A stretch of DNA of 64,000 nt from Neoarius graeffei (GCF_027579695.1 NC_083590.1:21923110-21987109), one strand, 5' to 3'. Positions 9,878 through 22,239 are shown, counted from the first letter of the stretch. Numbers and translations are program-made. Notes: generated from the sequence alone by a model not told the origin.

Positions 9878-10601
9878 TTCTTTCCCTTTGTCTCTTTCTT
9901 TCTGTCTATTTGTATGTCTGTTATTGCTCTTGCTCTTTTTTTGACGTTGTCTCTTTGTCCTTTTCTCTCTGATCTCTCTCTCCATGTCTCTGTCTCTCTC
10001 TCTCTCTCGTTTGTCTATCTGTTCCACTTTCTTTTTTCACTCGGTTCCCCCCTTCTCTCTCTCTCTCTCTCTCTCTCTCTTTGACTGTCTCATGCTCACT
10101 CTATCTGTTTCTTTCTGTCTGTATTTCTCTTTCTGTGTGTCAGGATCTTTCTTTTTGCCCGTTTGTGTCTCTCCTTCTCTGTGTTAGTCTTTCTGTGTCT
10201 TCACTCTTCATATGTATGTTTCATTCTGTCTTTTTCAGTTTGTTTCTCTTACTCTAGCTCTTTCTCTGTCTTTCTCTCTCGCTTGCTAAGTCTGTCTCTC
10301 CGTCTGTCTGTCTTTCTGTCAGTTTGTGTGTCTGTTTCTCTCTTTTTCTTTCTTTGACTTTGTCTCTTTGTCCTTTTCTCTCGGTCTGTCTCTCTTTTCT
10401 CTGTCTATCTGTTACACTATCTCTTTTTTCCACTCTCTCGTTTTCTCTCTCTCTATCTGACTGTCTCACACTCACTGTCTTTTGCCTTACTGTCTATATC
10501 TTTGTCTGTGTGTATCAGAATGTTTCTATCTGCCTATTTGTCTCTCTCTGTGTCAGTCTTTCTGCATGTTTCATTCTCTCTCTCTTTCTCTAGCTCTGTC
10601 A

Positions 10602-10646
<45 letters not shown>
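9750..10646. repeat. Long polypyrimidine tract with (GA)n/(CT)n ends
   Basis: A (GA)n run lies at 9750-9778, (CT)n at 9844-9873, then about 750 bases almost wholly of C and T with scattered G on the + strand, ending in (CT)n at 10598-10646. Open frames in this region are products of the repeat. Confidence 0.9.
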
Positions 10647-10756
10647 GCTGGGGTTAGTTTGTCAGTCATATTGGTGTGTGTGTGGGATGAGCACAGCTGC
10701 TCTGAGTCCCTTTGCAAATGTAAAGGAGCTGTCAGCATGCGTTTCATCTCTCTCTC

Positions 10757-10757
10757 A

Positions 10758-10821
<64 letters not shown>
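10757..10821. repeat. (CA)n microsatellite, about 32 units
   Basis: A pure AC run follows a short CT run. A related (GT)n run, followed by an ACACAC stretch, lies at 10981-11019. Confidence 0.95.
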
Positions 10822-10823
<2 letters not shown>

Positions 10824-11021
10824 GGTTAAAAAATCCACTGAATACAAAAAGTAGAAACAAAACTGGAGTGTGAGGCCGAGGCCCTCGTGACCCCTTCCTC
10901 CCTCCTCCCTCTCTCCTCACCTTCAGCGTTACAATAGAGAGGGAGGCACTCGGGCTGTGTGTGAGTGGAAAGCTGCAGGCGTGTGTGTGTGTGTGTGTGT
11001 GTGTGTGTACACACACACATG

Positions 11022-11321
11022 CACCTTTAGCTCTGTGCACTTCATTTCACCCTTCCTTTTAACACGAAGGTGTGACGTTTCAGAATTCACACATTTACTA
11101 AACCAGAGAGAGATCAGATCGAGACGACTGTTACAATCTGTTCAGGTTATACACTTTCTTTTCCTGTCGTCCTTATAAAATTATCAACATTCTGATCAGG
11201 ACTTGAGTGATCTGATGCAGGCTTGTGCGATACGACTGAATATCGATATCGGGACTTAAATGTGTCGTAACTTGTGGTACTTTCCTCACCGTGCTACATC
11301 TGAACACTCAGACTCGCGCTA
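11022..11321. other. Intron without recognised element
   Basis: No open frame with a known domain and no clear repeat are seen here. Confidence 0.5.
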
Positions 11322-11883
11322 TTAAAGCCGATTTCTGCTTCTGCATCGAGTCTCCGCTATAAGGGACTGCACGAGACCGGAACAATCCGCTTGGTAGCGT
11401 CACGTTTCCGACTGCTCGTTCTTCTCCGTGAAAATCAGGAAAGCTACAATCCCCATGCTGCGTTTTAATATAAATATATGCACTGTGTGGTGGCTGGAGA
11501 TCTTTATAACGGTCAGTTTAATCCTGTAGTATTAAAATCTCTGGTGTTATTTTTGTACCCGAGAGCACAGGAGGACTTTCGCTTCGCGCCGCTCATCCTG
11601 CTCAATACAGACGAGCAAAGACTCTCAGAAATGCTCTCTGTGATGAGTCACTTGGTTTATTTGTTTCAAAACATTTTGTGGTGTTTATTGGTCCGGCAGT
11701 GAAACACGGCTCACGTTCCGCTCTTCTACGTGTAGAAACGGTTAATTCTGGTGCGTTTCATGCCACAGTGCCTCCTAGAGGAGAGAAGCAGTTTGCGTAC
11801 AAGTATAAATACGAAACCCTGCGCCGGTGTCGACAGCATAGAGTCTAAATCATAGGTACGGCGAAGTATAAACAGGTCTTTAG
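11322..11883. mobile_element. Harbinger-like MITE
   Basis: The left end TTAAAGCCGATTTCTGCTTC and the reverse complement of the right end, CTAAAGACCTGTTTATACTTC, form imperfect inverted termini. The interior keeps CpG-rich pieces but no intact gene. The 3-bp target duplication is imperfect. Confidence 0.45.
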
Positions 11884-12129
11884 TCCTTGTAGTCCGAGCG
11901 CTGGAGGAACATTTGTACCAGTTGTTTTGTTTATCCTCATCTAATCATTTTCACATTATACAGTATAATAAATATATTAATGCACATTCACATGGACAAG
12001 GCACATATATAGATTTATTGTTTATTGTTAGATTTTTATCTGTAGGTTGTGTAGTCGGCTTGTTCTTGGGATTTTTGTTTTTAAATAATTCTATTTTATG
12101 TTGTACAGTGTGTCTTTTTCTTTTTGCAT

Positions 12130-12186
12130 GTCTGATAACTTGCTGCTGCAACAAAACAATTTCCCAGCTTGGGATCAATAAAGTAA
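12130..12186 (+). mobile_element. 3' tail of an L2-like LINE
   Basis: The sequence CAATTTCCCAGCTTGGGATC followed by AATAAAGTAAATG resembles the shared 3' end of fish L2/Maui-type LINEs, which end in a short tandem tail. The body upstream is not recognisable. Confidence 0.55.
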
Positions 12187-12868
12187 ATGTCTGTGTGTCT
12201 CTGTCTGTGTGTCTCTGCCTGTATGTCTGTCTGTGTGTGTCTGTGTGTCTCTGTCTGTATGTCTGTGTGTCTGTCTGTATGTCTGTGTGTCTCTGTCTGT
12301 ATGTCTGTGTGTCTGTCTGTGTGTCTGTATGTCTCTGTCTGTATGTCTGTGTGTCTCTGTCTGTATGTCTGTGTGTCTCTGTCTGTATGTCTGTATGTCT
12401 CTGTCTGTATGTCTGTGTGTCTCTGTCTGTGTGTCTCTGTCTCTGTAAGTCTGTGTGTCTCTGTCTGTATGTCTTTGTATGTCTGTGTGTCTCTGTCTGT
12501 ATGTCTGTGTCTCTGTCTGTGTGTCTCTGTCTGTATGTCTGTCTGTGTGTCTCTGTGTCTCTCTCTGTATGTCTGTCTGTCTGTCTGTGTGTCTCTGTCT
12601 GTGTGTCTGTGTGTCTCTGTGTGTCTGTGTGTCTCTGTCTCTGTCTGTGTGTCTCTGTCTGTAAGTCTGTGTGTCTCTGTCTGTAAGTCTGTGTGTCTGT
12701 CTGTAAGTCTTTGTATGTCTGTGTGTCTCTGTCTGTGTGTCTGTGTGTCTCTGTCTGTGTGTCTCTCTCTGTATCTCTGTCTGTATGTCTGTCTGTGTCT
12801 CTGTATGTCTGTCTGTGTCTGTCTGTATGTCTGTGTGTGTCTCTGTCTGTGTGTGTCTCTCTCTGTCT
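12187..12868. repeat. Imperfect CTGT/GTCTGTGT tandem array
   Basis: About 680 bases of TCTGTCTGTATGTCTGTGTG-type words repeat in irregular order directly after a LINE tail. Several frames on both strands stay open because the repeat lacks stop codons. These are not genes. Confidence 0.95.
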
Positions 12869-13032
12869 AATGAGAGTGTGATTTGAGACACAGCCCTGTT
12901 CTCTCATTCAGGGCTTTTTTTTCTTTTTTTTTTTAAACACTGTGGGGTTTTAGTGTTTGTTGCTTCATTGTTACAAAGCACAAGCTTCTCATGTGCACAA
13001 ACCACCATGCTGGAGATTCCCTCAATCAGTGT

Positions 13033-13033
<1 letters not shown>

Positions 13034-13091
<58 letters not shown>
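13034..13091. repeat. (CA)n microsatellite, about 29 units
   Basis: A pure AC run starts after GTGTG and ends before CTGGTGTAAC. Confidence 0.95.
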
Positions 13092-13093
<2 letters not shown>

Positions 13094-14317
13094 GTGTAAC
13101 ATGAGGGCTTTCTGCTCTGTTAACATAAAACTTGCAGCACAACTTTGATATCCCCCCTTCCCCCGCTCCGATTAGCATTTTATTATTTCAGTGTGTTTTG
13201 TCCTTGAAAAAAGGCACCATTTATTAAAAAAATGCATATTTGACTTTTTATCTGTTTATTGTTGCATATTGTAGAACATCCACCAAACAAGTTTTCACTT
13301 ATAATATAGCAGCTAGAAACAGTCAGTCCTTCACTAACCTCTCTCTCTCTCTCTCTCTCTCTCCCTCCCTCTCTCCCTCCCTCCCCTTCTGTTCTCAAGT
13401 TAATAAAACAAAACAAAAAAAATCCTCCTGCAACTGAGTACCATCATGAAGACTTTCATGCGGTGGAAAAATGTCAGGTTCAACCTTTTACTTCTAACTG
13501 TTAGAACACCCCCCCCCCCCACCCCCACTAGAGACTGGTGTGTTTGGAATTGCATTGGAGGTGCGTTTACTTTCCGTGTTGGTCGCCTCGGCGGGACGTC
13601 CTTCCCTGAACTGACCCTCCACTGTTGATTAGTTTTCCGATGCCCTCGGATGTTTACTCCAGCTCCTTTTTGAAGTCCGTTAATCTGTAGATGTGCGTCA
13701 AAATGAGACGTCGGTTTTATTTTCCCTCTTTCATTTCATTCACAATTACAGCATCACAGTAAGTATTTTTAAAAAAGCCTTTAAAAGCCGAAACGGAGGA
13801 GATCGTTTTGTTTGGTGGTGATGTCACTGATTTGCCACAACGTTCCTTTTAGAAAAATAAAGACGTGCAGAAATCAGGCATATGGAGAGTATTTGAGTTT
13901 AATGAGAATGTTGATTACAGTGTAATCATCAGAGAGAGAGAGAGAGAGAGACCACGAGCGAGTGCGGGATTGAGCCAGGACAGGCCATGTGGCTCTTATT
14001 GTTTGAGTGGTGGAACAGGGGACACGGATGAAGAGCCATTTTGTGTAGGAAGACGTTGTTAGGGTTGTGAACATGACGGGGAGTGTGTGTGTGTGTGTGT
14101 GTGTGTTTTAAATATTTTTAGTCTGTCTAAGAATGGCTTGGGTGTAGGTCAGAGGAAGAGGTTAAAATCAGGACTGTTCTGGGTAGCAGGCCAAGTGAGT
14201 AAACATAAGAGGTGTGTGTGTGTGAGCTGAGAATTCAGCCCTGGAGACATCGACATGGCCCTGGATTATTTACATTTTGTGTACAGTGCTGATCTGTTTG
14301 GCTACTCTTTGGACTGC

Positions 14318-14357
<40 letters not shown>

Positions 14358-14639
14358 CTTCTCTGCATTCATTTCTGACTTGTTTTGCTTCCCCGTGCCA
14401 AAGGCAACGTTGGATGTGTTCCCTGTTCATCACTCAGCATTTGTACGCAAGTGAACTCTTCCCTAGTGATCATTTGTTCCGTGTTTTTTTTTTTTTTTTT
14501 TCCTTCCAATGCACTGAGTAAATCTGAACCTGGATGTCTTTTCAAAAAGGTGCATCATCCTTTTTAAATCTTTTACACATATGCCGATCGTTGTTTATAC
14601 AGTGTGTATGGTGATTATTAGATGCACATTTTGTTAACA
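13092..14639. other. Intron with microsatellites only
   Basis: It holds CT-rich runs at 13339-13386, a C-run at 13510-13520, (GA)n at 13931-13951, (GT)n at 14083-14106 and (GT)n(GA)n at 14318-14357. No gene is recognised. Confidence 0.6.
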
Positions 14640-15743
14640 GGGCAGCACGGTGGTGTAGTGGTTAGCGCTGCCGCCTCACAGCAAGAAGGTCCGGGTTCGA
14701 GCCCCGTGGCCGGCGAGGGCCTTTCTGTGCGGAGTTTGCATGTTCTCCCCGTGTCCGCGTGGGTTTCCTCCGGGTGCTCCGGTTTCCCCCACAGTCCAAA
14801 GACATGCAGGTTAGGTTAACTGGTGACTCTAAGGCCAAGTTTACATTAGACCGTATCTGTCTCGTTTTCTTCGCGGATGCACTGTCCGTTTACATTAAAA
14901 CGCCGGGAAACGGGAATCCGCCAGGGTCCACGTATTCAATCCAGATCGTGTCTGGTCCGGTGCTGTGTAAACATTGAGAATACGCGGATACGCTGTGCTG
15001 AGCTCTAGCTGGCGTCGTCATTGGACAACGTCACTGTGACATCCACCATCCTGATTCGCTGGCGTTGGTCATGTGACGCGACTGCTGAAAAACGGCGCGG
15101 ACTTCCGCCTTGTATCACCTTTAATTAAAGAGTGTAAAAGTATGAAAATACTGCAAATACTGATGCAAATACTGCCCATTGTGTAGTTATGATTGTCTTT
15201 AGGCTTGCCATCCTTCCACTTGCAAGTGGTAAGTGACGCGCATGCCCGATATGCACTGGGATCACACACACAGCGGCTCAGTCCCGAATCACTGCTCGTG
15301 CGCTTCACTCGCGCGCTCTGTGAGCTGCGCAGGGCCGGAGTGCGCACCCTCCAGAGGGCACTCGCTGTTCAGGGTGGAGTGATTTGGAGCGCAGCCGCTG
15401 AGGAGGAAGCGATGAGCCGCACTGACACATTTCAACTTGCGTGCCAAATTAGTCATGTGATTAGCGTATCTGTGTATTGGCGTTGCTGTGTGCACGCTAA
15501 TCGTTTTTAAAAACGTTAATCTGATGATCCGCTGATATGGTCTAATGTAAACCCCACCTAAATTGAGCGTAGGTGTGAGTGTGAGTGTGAATGGTTGTGT
15601 GTGTCTATGTGTCAGCCCTGTGATGACCTGGCGACTTGTCCAGGGTGTACCCCGCCTTTCGCCCGTAGTCAGCTGGGATAGGCTCCAGCTTGCCTGCGAC
15701 CCTGTAGAACAGGATAAAGCGGCTAGAGATAATGAGATATGAG
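14640..15743 (+). mobile_element. SINE type 1 split by a Harbinger-like MITE
   Basis: The 5' part (GGCAGCACGGTGG to GACTCTAA) and the 3' part (AAATTGAGCGTAGG to GATAATGAGATATGAG) bracket the MITE at 14833-15558. The SINE is flanked by ATTTTGTTAACA at 14628-14639 and 15744-15755, its 12-bp target duplication. Confidence 0.9.
14833..15558. mobile_element. Harbinger-like MITE, family B
   Basis: The terminal inverted repeats read GGCCAAGTTTACATTAGACC at the left and GGTGGGGTTTACATTAGACC as the complement of the right. It is flanked by TAA at 14830-14832 and 15559-15561, the 3-bp TWA duplication typical of PIF/Harbinger. No gene remains. Other copies are at 17548-18247 and 57462-58162. Confidence 0.85.
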
Positions 15744-15755
15744 ATTTTGTTAACA

Positions 15756-16180
15756 TAGTTGAAGATGTTCGCAGCATAAATTATCACATTTATTTAATGT
15801 AAAAAAAAACAACAACCCAAAAAACATGGTGGTGGTTGCATCAAGAAAATTAGAGCTGATGCGTCTAATGGAATTGAGAACCTGAAGTTGGTTGACGGAC
15901 ACGATGTTAAACGTTAGCTATTAACAGACAGTGGTGGTGTTCAGCAGGAAAAATTGTTCGCTTCGGCGAAGTGCTGAGGTACAAGAGGAATAAAAACTAC
16001 ACATGCTATTTTAGGATGTAACTTTTTGCTTCCATCACTTGCTTGTCGATCGTCTGCCACAGGAAGTGTGGCCTCGTCTGTGTTTCAGCGTATCGTGGTA
16101 TATCAGTACTGAGAATGTTATAAGGATGACAGGAAAAGAAAGTGTATAATCTGAACAGATTGTAACAGTCGTCTTGATCT

Positions 16181-16233
<53 letters not shown>

Positions 16234-16764
16234 CGTTTATGACCAATCAATCTTAAAGCAGCTGTGAAGCAACCCAGACATTTCATATTAGCAAAAAGTA
16301 AAGTACACATCATTTAAACCATTTAAAGACCATGTTACCATAGTGACCAAAAATCCCCCCCCCCCCAAAAAAAGGTCTAGCCACTATGTTGCTATAGAAA
16401 CCATTATGGTGCCAGGACACCGTTTACGTTCTTCATTCTCTTGCGTGTTCTTTGTCGAGGGTGCTGCGGGGGTCTGGAGATCGGGAATGAACTTCAGGAG
16501 GAGACGCGGTGTGAGATTTGTGCAAATGGGAGTTTATCCTGAGCTTTAGGTCGTGTGCGTCGGCTGTTAGCGTGTGGTGTTGGTTTACGACCGTCTCGAA
16601 AGATCTGGAAGTTTTAATAGTTTATGCCTTGTTTATTTGGACACTTTTGGTTCTGAAGGTTGAAAAATACGTCAGACGGACCTGCTGTGGGAGATTGTGT
16701 TGTCATGAAGCGTTGGAGGTTTGACATTGTTGGTATGCAGAGGTGGGAAGAAAACGTCTTACTT
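15756..16764. other. Intron without recognised gene
   Basis: A (CT)n microsatellite lies at about 16181-16226 and a C-run with an A-run at 16355-16374. The rest is unassigned. Confidence 0.5.
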
Positions 16765-16767
16765 TAA

Positions 16768-17544
16768 GGCCCTGTCCACACGCCAACGGATTCAGGTGAA
16801 TCTGATAAAATTGTTTATCGTTTCTGCCTGGCGTCCACACGGCACCGGCGTTTTAGGTGCCCCACAACGATATTTTTTGAGAACGGGTTCCAGAGTGGAA
16901 AAATCTGGCAACGGCGCCGTTGCGAAGTCGTCTGGATGAGTAGAACGGATTTGTTTACGATGACGTCACAACCACATGACCAGAACAAGCAGCACTCTCG
17001 CTGTTTTGTATGAACCACTGCATTGCATTCACTTTTGTATACAGCTTTTCTTTTAAATAAACAAGTAACTGAACCATTTCTTGAATTTTTTTTTATTGGA
17101 TAAGACTGCTTTTCAAAATGTTCTCACACAATATAAAAAGTTATATAAATTATATAAAAATGCTTTTCAAAATGTTCACACACAATAAGAAAATTAAGTT
17201 CTATAAAACTATGCACACTAATAAAACTAATTTGTACACACAGAAGGCACGATTTCCTCGCGTAGTCGCAGCCATCTTCTTCTTGTTGTTGTGTGCTTGT
17301 TCCTGTGAGTGCTTCACGCCGGGTAGAAGAAGGGGTTTATGCGCATGCGTCTACTTCTTCTATTGTTCTGGTGTCTCCAATGGGACCGTCTTACAGCGCA
17401 CGTAGAGGTGTGGCATGTGTATTGCATCGTTTTCAGCAAGCGTTGCGTTGCCATATGGACCTGATATTTTACTGATCCGTTGCCCATGTGGACACGATAT
17501 TTTTTTAAATAAAATCTCGTTGCCGTTGTCGTGTGGATGTAGCC
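16768..17544. mobile_element. Harbinger-like MITE, family A
   Basis: The left end GGCCCTGTCCACACGCCAAC and the complement of the right end, GGCTACATCCACACGACAAC, are inverted repeats. TAA flanks it at 16765-16767 and 17545-17547. The second TAA is also the left flank of the next MITE. A copy in opposite orientation lies at 60250-61027. Confidence 0.85.
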
Positions 17545-17547
17545 TAA

Positions 17548-18247
17548 GGCTACGTTTACATTAGACCGTATCTGTCTCGTTTTCTTCGCGGATGCCCTGT
17601 CCGTTTACATTAAACCGCCTGGAAACGCCAGGAAACGGGAATCCGCCAGCGTCCACGTATTCAATCCAGATCGTGTCAGCTCCGGTGCTGTGTAAACATT
17701 CAGAATACACGGATACACTGTGCTGAGCTCTAGCTGGCATCTCATTGGACAACGTCACTGTGACATCCACCTTCCTGATTCGCTGGCGTTGGTCATGTGA
17801 CGCGACTGCTGAAAAACGGCGCGGACTTCCGCCTTGTATCACCTTTCGTTAAAGAGTATAAAAGTATGAAAATACTGCAAATACTGATGCAAATACTGCC
17901 CATTGTGTAGTTATGATTGTCTTTAGGCTTGCCATCCTTCCACTTGCAAGTGGTAAGTGATATGCGCTGGGATCTCACACACAGCGGCTCAGTCCCGAAT
18001 CACTGCTCGTGCGCTTCACTCGCGTGCTCTGTGAGCTGCGCAGGGCCGGAGTGCGCACCCTCCAGAGGGCACTCGCTGTTCAGGGCGGAGTGATTTGGAG
18101 CGCAGGATGCCTGCGGAGCCGAGCGTATCCGTGTATTGGCGTTGCTATGTGCACGCAAATCGTGTATTGGTGTTGCTGTGTGCACACTAATCGTTTTAAA
18201 AACGTTAATCTGATGATCCGCTGATACGGTCTAATGTAAACATGGGC
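17548..18247. mobile_element. Harbinger-like MITE, family B
   Basis: The termini GGCTACGTTTACATTAGACC and, as the complement of the right, GCCCATGTTTACATTAGACC form inverted repeats. The flanks are TAA at 17545-17547 (shared with the preceding MITE) and 18248-18250. Confidence 0.85.
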
Positions 18248-18250
18248 TAA

Positions 18251-18843
18251 GTATCTGGAGCCGTGTGTGTGTGTGTGTGTGTACACAGTTCTCTATCATG
18301 GTTCATAAGTTGTGAGGTGAATTATTAGCATCAGGCACCTTCAAGGAGTCGATCTACATCAATCGCTAACAAATCTCAGCTTTTAACAGACGTGACTACA
18401 TCCGGTGTTTTTTAAATACACCGCAGCATTTTGTATTGAGGCTGCTAGCTATTAGCATTCAGCTAGTTTCCTAAGAGTTAGCGACCATTTTGTAAGGTTA
18501 GCATGTTATTACTTAGCCTTGGCTAATGTTTTTCAAAGTTCCTTCACTTGAAAGCAGCACTGATTTACTATCTCTTCTCTTTTATGAATCTTTCTTATAT
18601 TTTCATACTTTTTAATTTAATTTAGGCGTTTTTCCTTTTCTACTTTAAATTGAGTCCTGTTTTTCTCACAGGGTTTATTTAGTTTTGTTTAAATGTCCTT
18701 TTTGTAGCAGCTTATCCATGTACACAATGACCGCTTGTTAGCATGCTAACAGTGTGTTCTACCCTGAGCAGCTCTATGATAAAGTGATGACACTTTGAAG
18801 GTGAAAACACACACTTGGCTCTCAGTTTGTCATCGTTTTGGTT
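18251..18843. other. Intron without recognised element
   Basis: There is a (GT)n run at 18263-18282. The rest is AT-rich and no gene is seen. Confidence 0.5.
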
Positions 18844-18852
18844 GCGAACGAT

Positions 18853-19232
18853 CTCATCTCATCTCATTACCTGTAGCCGCTTTATCCTTCTACAGGGTCG
18901 CAGGCGAGCTGGAGCCTATCCCAGCTGACTACGGGCGAGAGGCGGGGTACACCCTGGACAAGTCGCCAGGTCATCACAGGGCTGACACATAGACACAGAC
19001 AACCATTCACACTCACATTCACACCTACGCTCAATTTAGAGTCACCAGTTAACCTAACCTGCATGTCTTTGGACTGTGGGGGAAACCGGAGCACCCGGAG
19101 GAAACCCACGCGGACACGGGGAGAACATGCAAACTCCACACAGAAAGGCCCTCGCCGGCCACGGGGTTCGAACCCAAGATCTTCTTGCTGTGAGGCGACA
19201 GCGCTAACCACTACACCACCGTGGCGTCCTTC
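18853..19232 (-). mobile_element. Full-length SINE type 1
   Basis: The + strand reads from the (CTCAT)n tail through AGCCGCTTTATCC to CACTACACCACCGTGGCGTC, that is, a minus-strand SINE. GCGAACGAT flanks it at 18844-18852 and 19233-19241, a 9-bp target duplication. Confidence 0.9.
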
Positions 19233-19241
19233 GCGAACGAT

Positions 19242-19491
19242 GTTACAGCTAATTATTATAACAATTACAAACACAGGCAATGGACTGGGCTAGCAAAATT
19301 GTTCGGTATTTCCACTCAAAATGCTAAAATGTTAGCGATCGTTTTACTGGGAGCGTAAATTATAGTTGATGTACACGAGAATATAGAGTTAATGTTTTGT
19401 AATGGGTTGTATGCAGGAGCAGAGAGAGAGAGAATTCTGCTGTGGGATAATAAATAAAGGGCTGCGTATCCACTGAGTGATGTTATGTCAC
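19242..19491. other. Short unassigned intron stretch
   Basis: No repeat or gene is recognised apart from a short GA run near 19424. Confidence 0.5.
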
Positions 19492-19494
19492 TTA

Positions 19495-20082
19495 TACCCT
19501 GTCCACACTCGGGATTTTGTACCGATACGAAACTACTTTCGTACCGCAACACCTGTCCACACTAGCAACTATACCGGTACTGTAGCGGTATAACTGTATC
19601 GGTATGAAACCCACAAATGTATGGGTTTCGTACCGGTACAGTATCGGCACTGTAGCGCTTCGCTGTAGTGTGGACAGATGAAGCGGCTCTGTATCGATAC
19701 AAATACAATGCGCATGCGCAAAGTCACACACCTCAATCGATGTCTTCGCTGAATAAAATGGTGAAGAACGGAGATTCGTTTTCTTTGTTTCTTTCTCAAC
19801 TGGCTCGAGCGTTTTATACGATTCGACTGAATAAATGACCACCAGAAATACAGACTGTACACTGACAACAAAAAGCACACACACGTTGTTTCATCCGCCA
19901 TATTCTCGGAAGGAAGTTACTCGGTAACCACGGAAACATTTCGCGCACGCGCATTTCAACTACCGTGAAAGAAAACCGCAAACATTTCTCGCTAGTGTGG
20001 ACAGATGCACTAAACTGTACCGGTATACTTTGTATCGATACAGTTATACCACTTTCGTACCGGTATAAGTGTGAACACAGCA
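19495..20082. mobile_element. Harbinger-like MITE with GTACCGATAC-rich ends
   Basis: The left end CCCTGTCCACACTCGGG and the complement of the right end, GCTGTGTTCACACTTATACC, are inverted. Both arms contain words such as CTTTCGTACCG and GTATCGATAC. The flanks are TTA and TAA, so the target duplication is imperfect. No gene is present. Confidence 0.6.
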
Positions 20083-20085
20083 TAA

Positions 20086-20957
20086 ATGTGGGTTTTCTCC
20101 TCTCACGATAGCGAGAACATGGCGCGTTTTGTGATTTCGAGTTCCGTGTTTTTGAAAGACTCCTCACGTCATGTGACTTAAATGCGAAAAATGTTTCCAT
20201 TTCAATTTTGCGAAGTATTGCTTAATCAAATTATCTGGGGGGAAAAAAACCATCTCATGCGAGTGGAGGAACTTTCAATATTTTAGGTTGTAGTTTTGAA
20301 TTATTATTATCATTAATATTTTAAATTTTTTCCACGTTTCAATTTTTTTTTTAAGGTCACAATTTCAAATTGTGTGTTACAGGTTAATGGAAACCCGCCG
20401 ACCGATATTTATTGAGAATAATGATTGCATGTGATTCATTCCACACTATCAGTGTTTGCATTTCTAAATGATCCTATTTTACAAAGTCAGATACAGCCAT
20501 TTCTGCAGATTCATGGTCTCTTCAGAAAAAAGCTAACTGTAGATCCTGCGGGTGTGTGCTGCTTTATTGGTGCCCCCCCCCCCCCCCCCCCAAAAAAAAA
20601 AAAAAATTTACACACGCACGCACACTCTTTATGGACAATATAGAACGTAGTCACACTTATTGGAAGATGGTGATTTTAAAAAATCATACGTTTCGGAATA
20701 TTCATATGCGTGTGTGCGTGCGCGCCTTCCTGCTAGTATCATCCTGTGGAAAATCTCAATGATGGACTTGCACATTATTTTTAAGCCTCAATGCAGATTC
20801 AGACTGAGTTTCCTGTTTGAACAGTGAACCGTTTATCTGTTGCGTTTGTGAAGACATTCAGAAGTGTGAAGAGCATACTGTTAAGCTCCTCCAAGGTGTG
20901 CGTGTGTCACAGTGTGAGACTCTTCCCCTATTTTTGTGTGTGATCATCTCATACACG
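20086..20957. other. Intron without recognised gene
   Basis: A C-run followed by an A-run lies at 20573-20606. The rest is unassigned. Confidence 0.5.
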
Positions 20958-21980
20958 GACGGCACGGTGGTGTAGTGGTTAGCGCTGCCGCCTCACAGCA
21001 AGAAGGTCCGGGTTCGAGCCCCGTGGCTGGCGAGGGCCTTTCTGTGTGGAGTTTGCATGTTCTCCCCGTGTCCGCGTGGGTTTCCTCCGGGTGCTCCGGT
21101 TTCCCCCACAGTCCAAAGACATGCAGGTTAGGTTAACTGGTGACTCTAAATTGACCGTAGGTGTGAATGTGAGTGTGAATGGTTGTCTGTGTCTATTGGG
21201 CCTTTTCCACTACCCTTTTTCAGCTCGCTTCAGCCCAACACGGCTCGCGTTTCGACTACCTCAGAGCAGCACGACTGAGCTCACTTCAGCCTTACTCAGC
21301 ATCCAAAACTCACACGGTTTTGGAGTGGGGCTGAAGTGAGCCCAACCGAGCCGAGTGGGGCTAGGGGCGTGAGCAGACACTCCCCTGTGCACTGATTGGT
21401 GAGGAGGAGTGTTCTCACATGCACGCTGGGATCTGTAAACACCGTAAACCCGGAAGAAGAAGAATTACGACTTTCAGAAGCCTTATGCGCCTCGCCTCAT
21501 CTATACGCTCTTGCCAGTATCTGTTGGCGTTGTCGGTGACAACAAGCCACAGCACCAAGACCAGCAACACTAACGACTCCATGTTTATTGTTTACTATCC
21601 GGGTCGTGAGACTCCCGCTTAAAAGCTCACTGATGTCACTGTTTGCGGCGCCTAACGACATCACGTGACGTCCACCCATTTTCGCTAACTCCACCCAATG
21701 TGTCCACCCACTTCCAGCCAGCACGGTTCAGCGCGGTTGTAGTCGAAATGCAACTCCAACAGCCCCGCTCAGCTCGACTCAGCCCAACTCAGCACCGCAC
21801 GGCTCAGCCCGACTCAGCCGCGTTGGTAGTGGAAAAGCCCCATTTGTGTCAGCCCTGTGATGACCTGGCGACTTGTCCAGGGTGTACCCCGCCTTTCGCC
21901 CGTAGTCAGCTGGGATAGGCTCCAGCTTGCCTGCGACCCTGTAGAAGGATAAAGCGGCTACAGATAATGAGATGAGATGA
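20958..21980 (+). mobile_element. SINE type 1 split by a MITE
   Basis: The head GGCACGGTGGTGTAGTGG to GTTGTCTGTGTCTAT and the tail GTGTCAGCCCTG to GATGAGATGA bracket the MITE at 21197-21842. Confidence 0.85.
21197..21842. mobile_element. MITE with TGGGCCTTTTCCACTACC ends
   Basis: The left TGGGCCTTTTCCACTACC matches TGGGGCTTTTCCACTACC, the complement of the right end. TAT precedes it and TTT follows it, compatible with a diverged 3-bp duplication. The minus-strand interior has a short stretch reading NANRYWQERIDEARR, which looks like the start of a Harbinger-type nuclease reading frame. This is a remnant only. Confidence 0.65.
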
Positions 21981-22239
21981 ATGCAAGTTTTTTAACATGA
22001 GAAGATAAACTTCATATCTTCATGCCAATGTGTGATTTTTTTTTTTTTTCCTTATTATTATATCGACACTTTCACAAACAAAAAAAGTGCTCAAATTTAT
22101 CAAAACAATTCATCGATTTCCTCACGAGTGACAGAGATTTGTCACAGTTTTGATTCTCCGTGTCCCAGATGGAGCTCGGATGAAAAATACGAGTGGTGTA
22201 GTATTTCCCAGTAAAACACTCGTGTCCATAGAATGTATA

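Noticed and set aside
12187..12868. Long open frames of up to 300 codons on both strands
   Set aside because: They arise from a CTGT-type tandem repeat that lacks stop codons; the predicted proteins are low-complexity.
14662..14705. tRNA-like A and B boxes at this and every SINE head
   Set aside because: They are promoter motifs of SINEs; no cloverleaf-forming functional tRNA gene is present.
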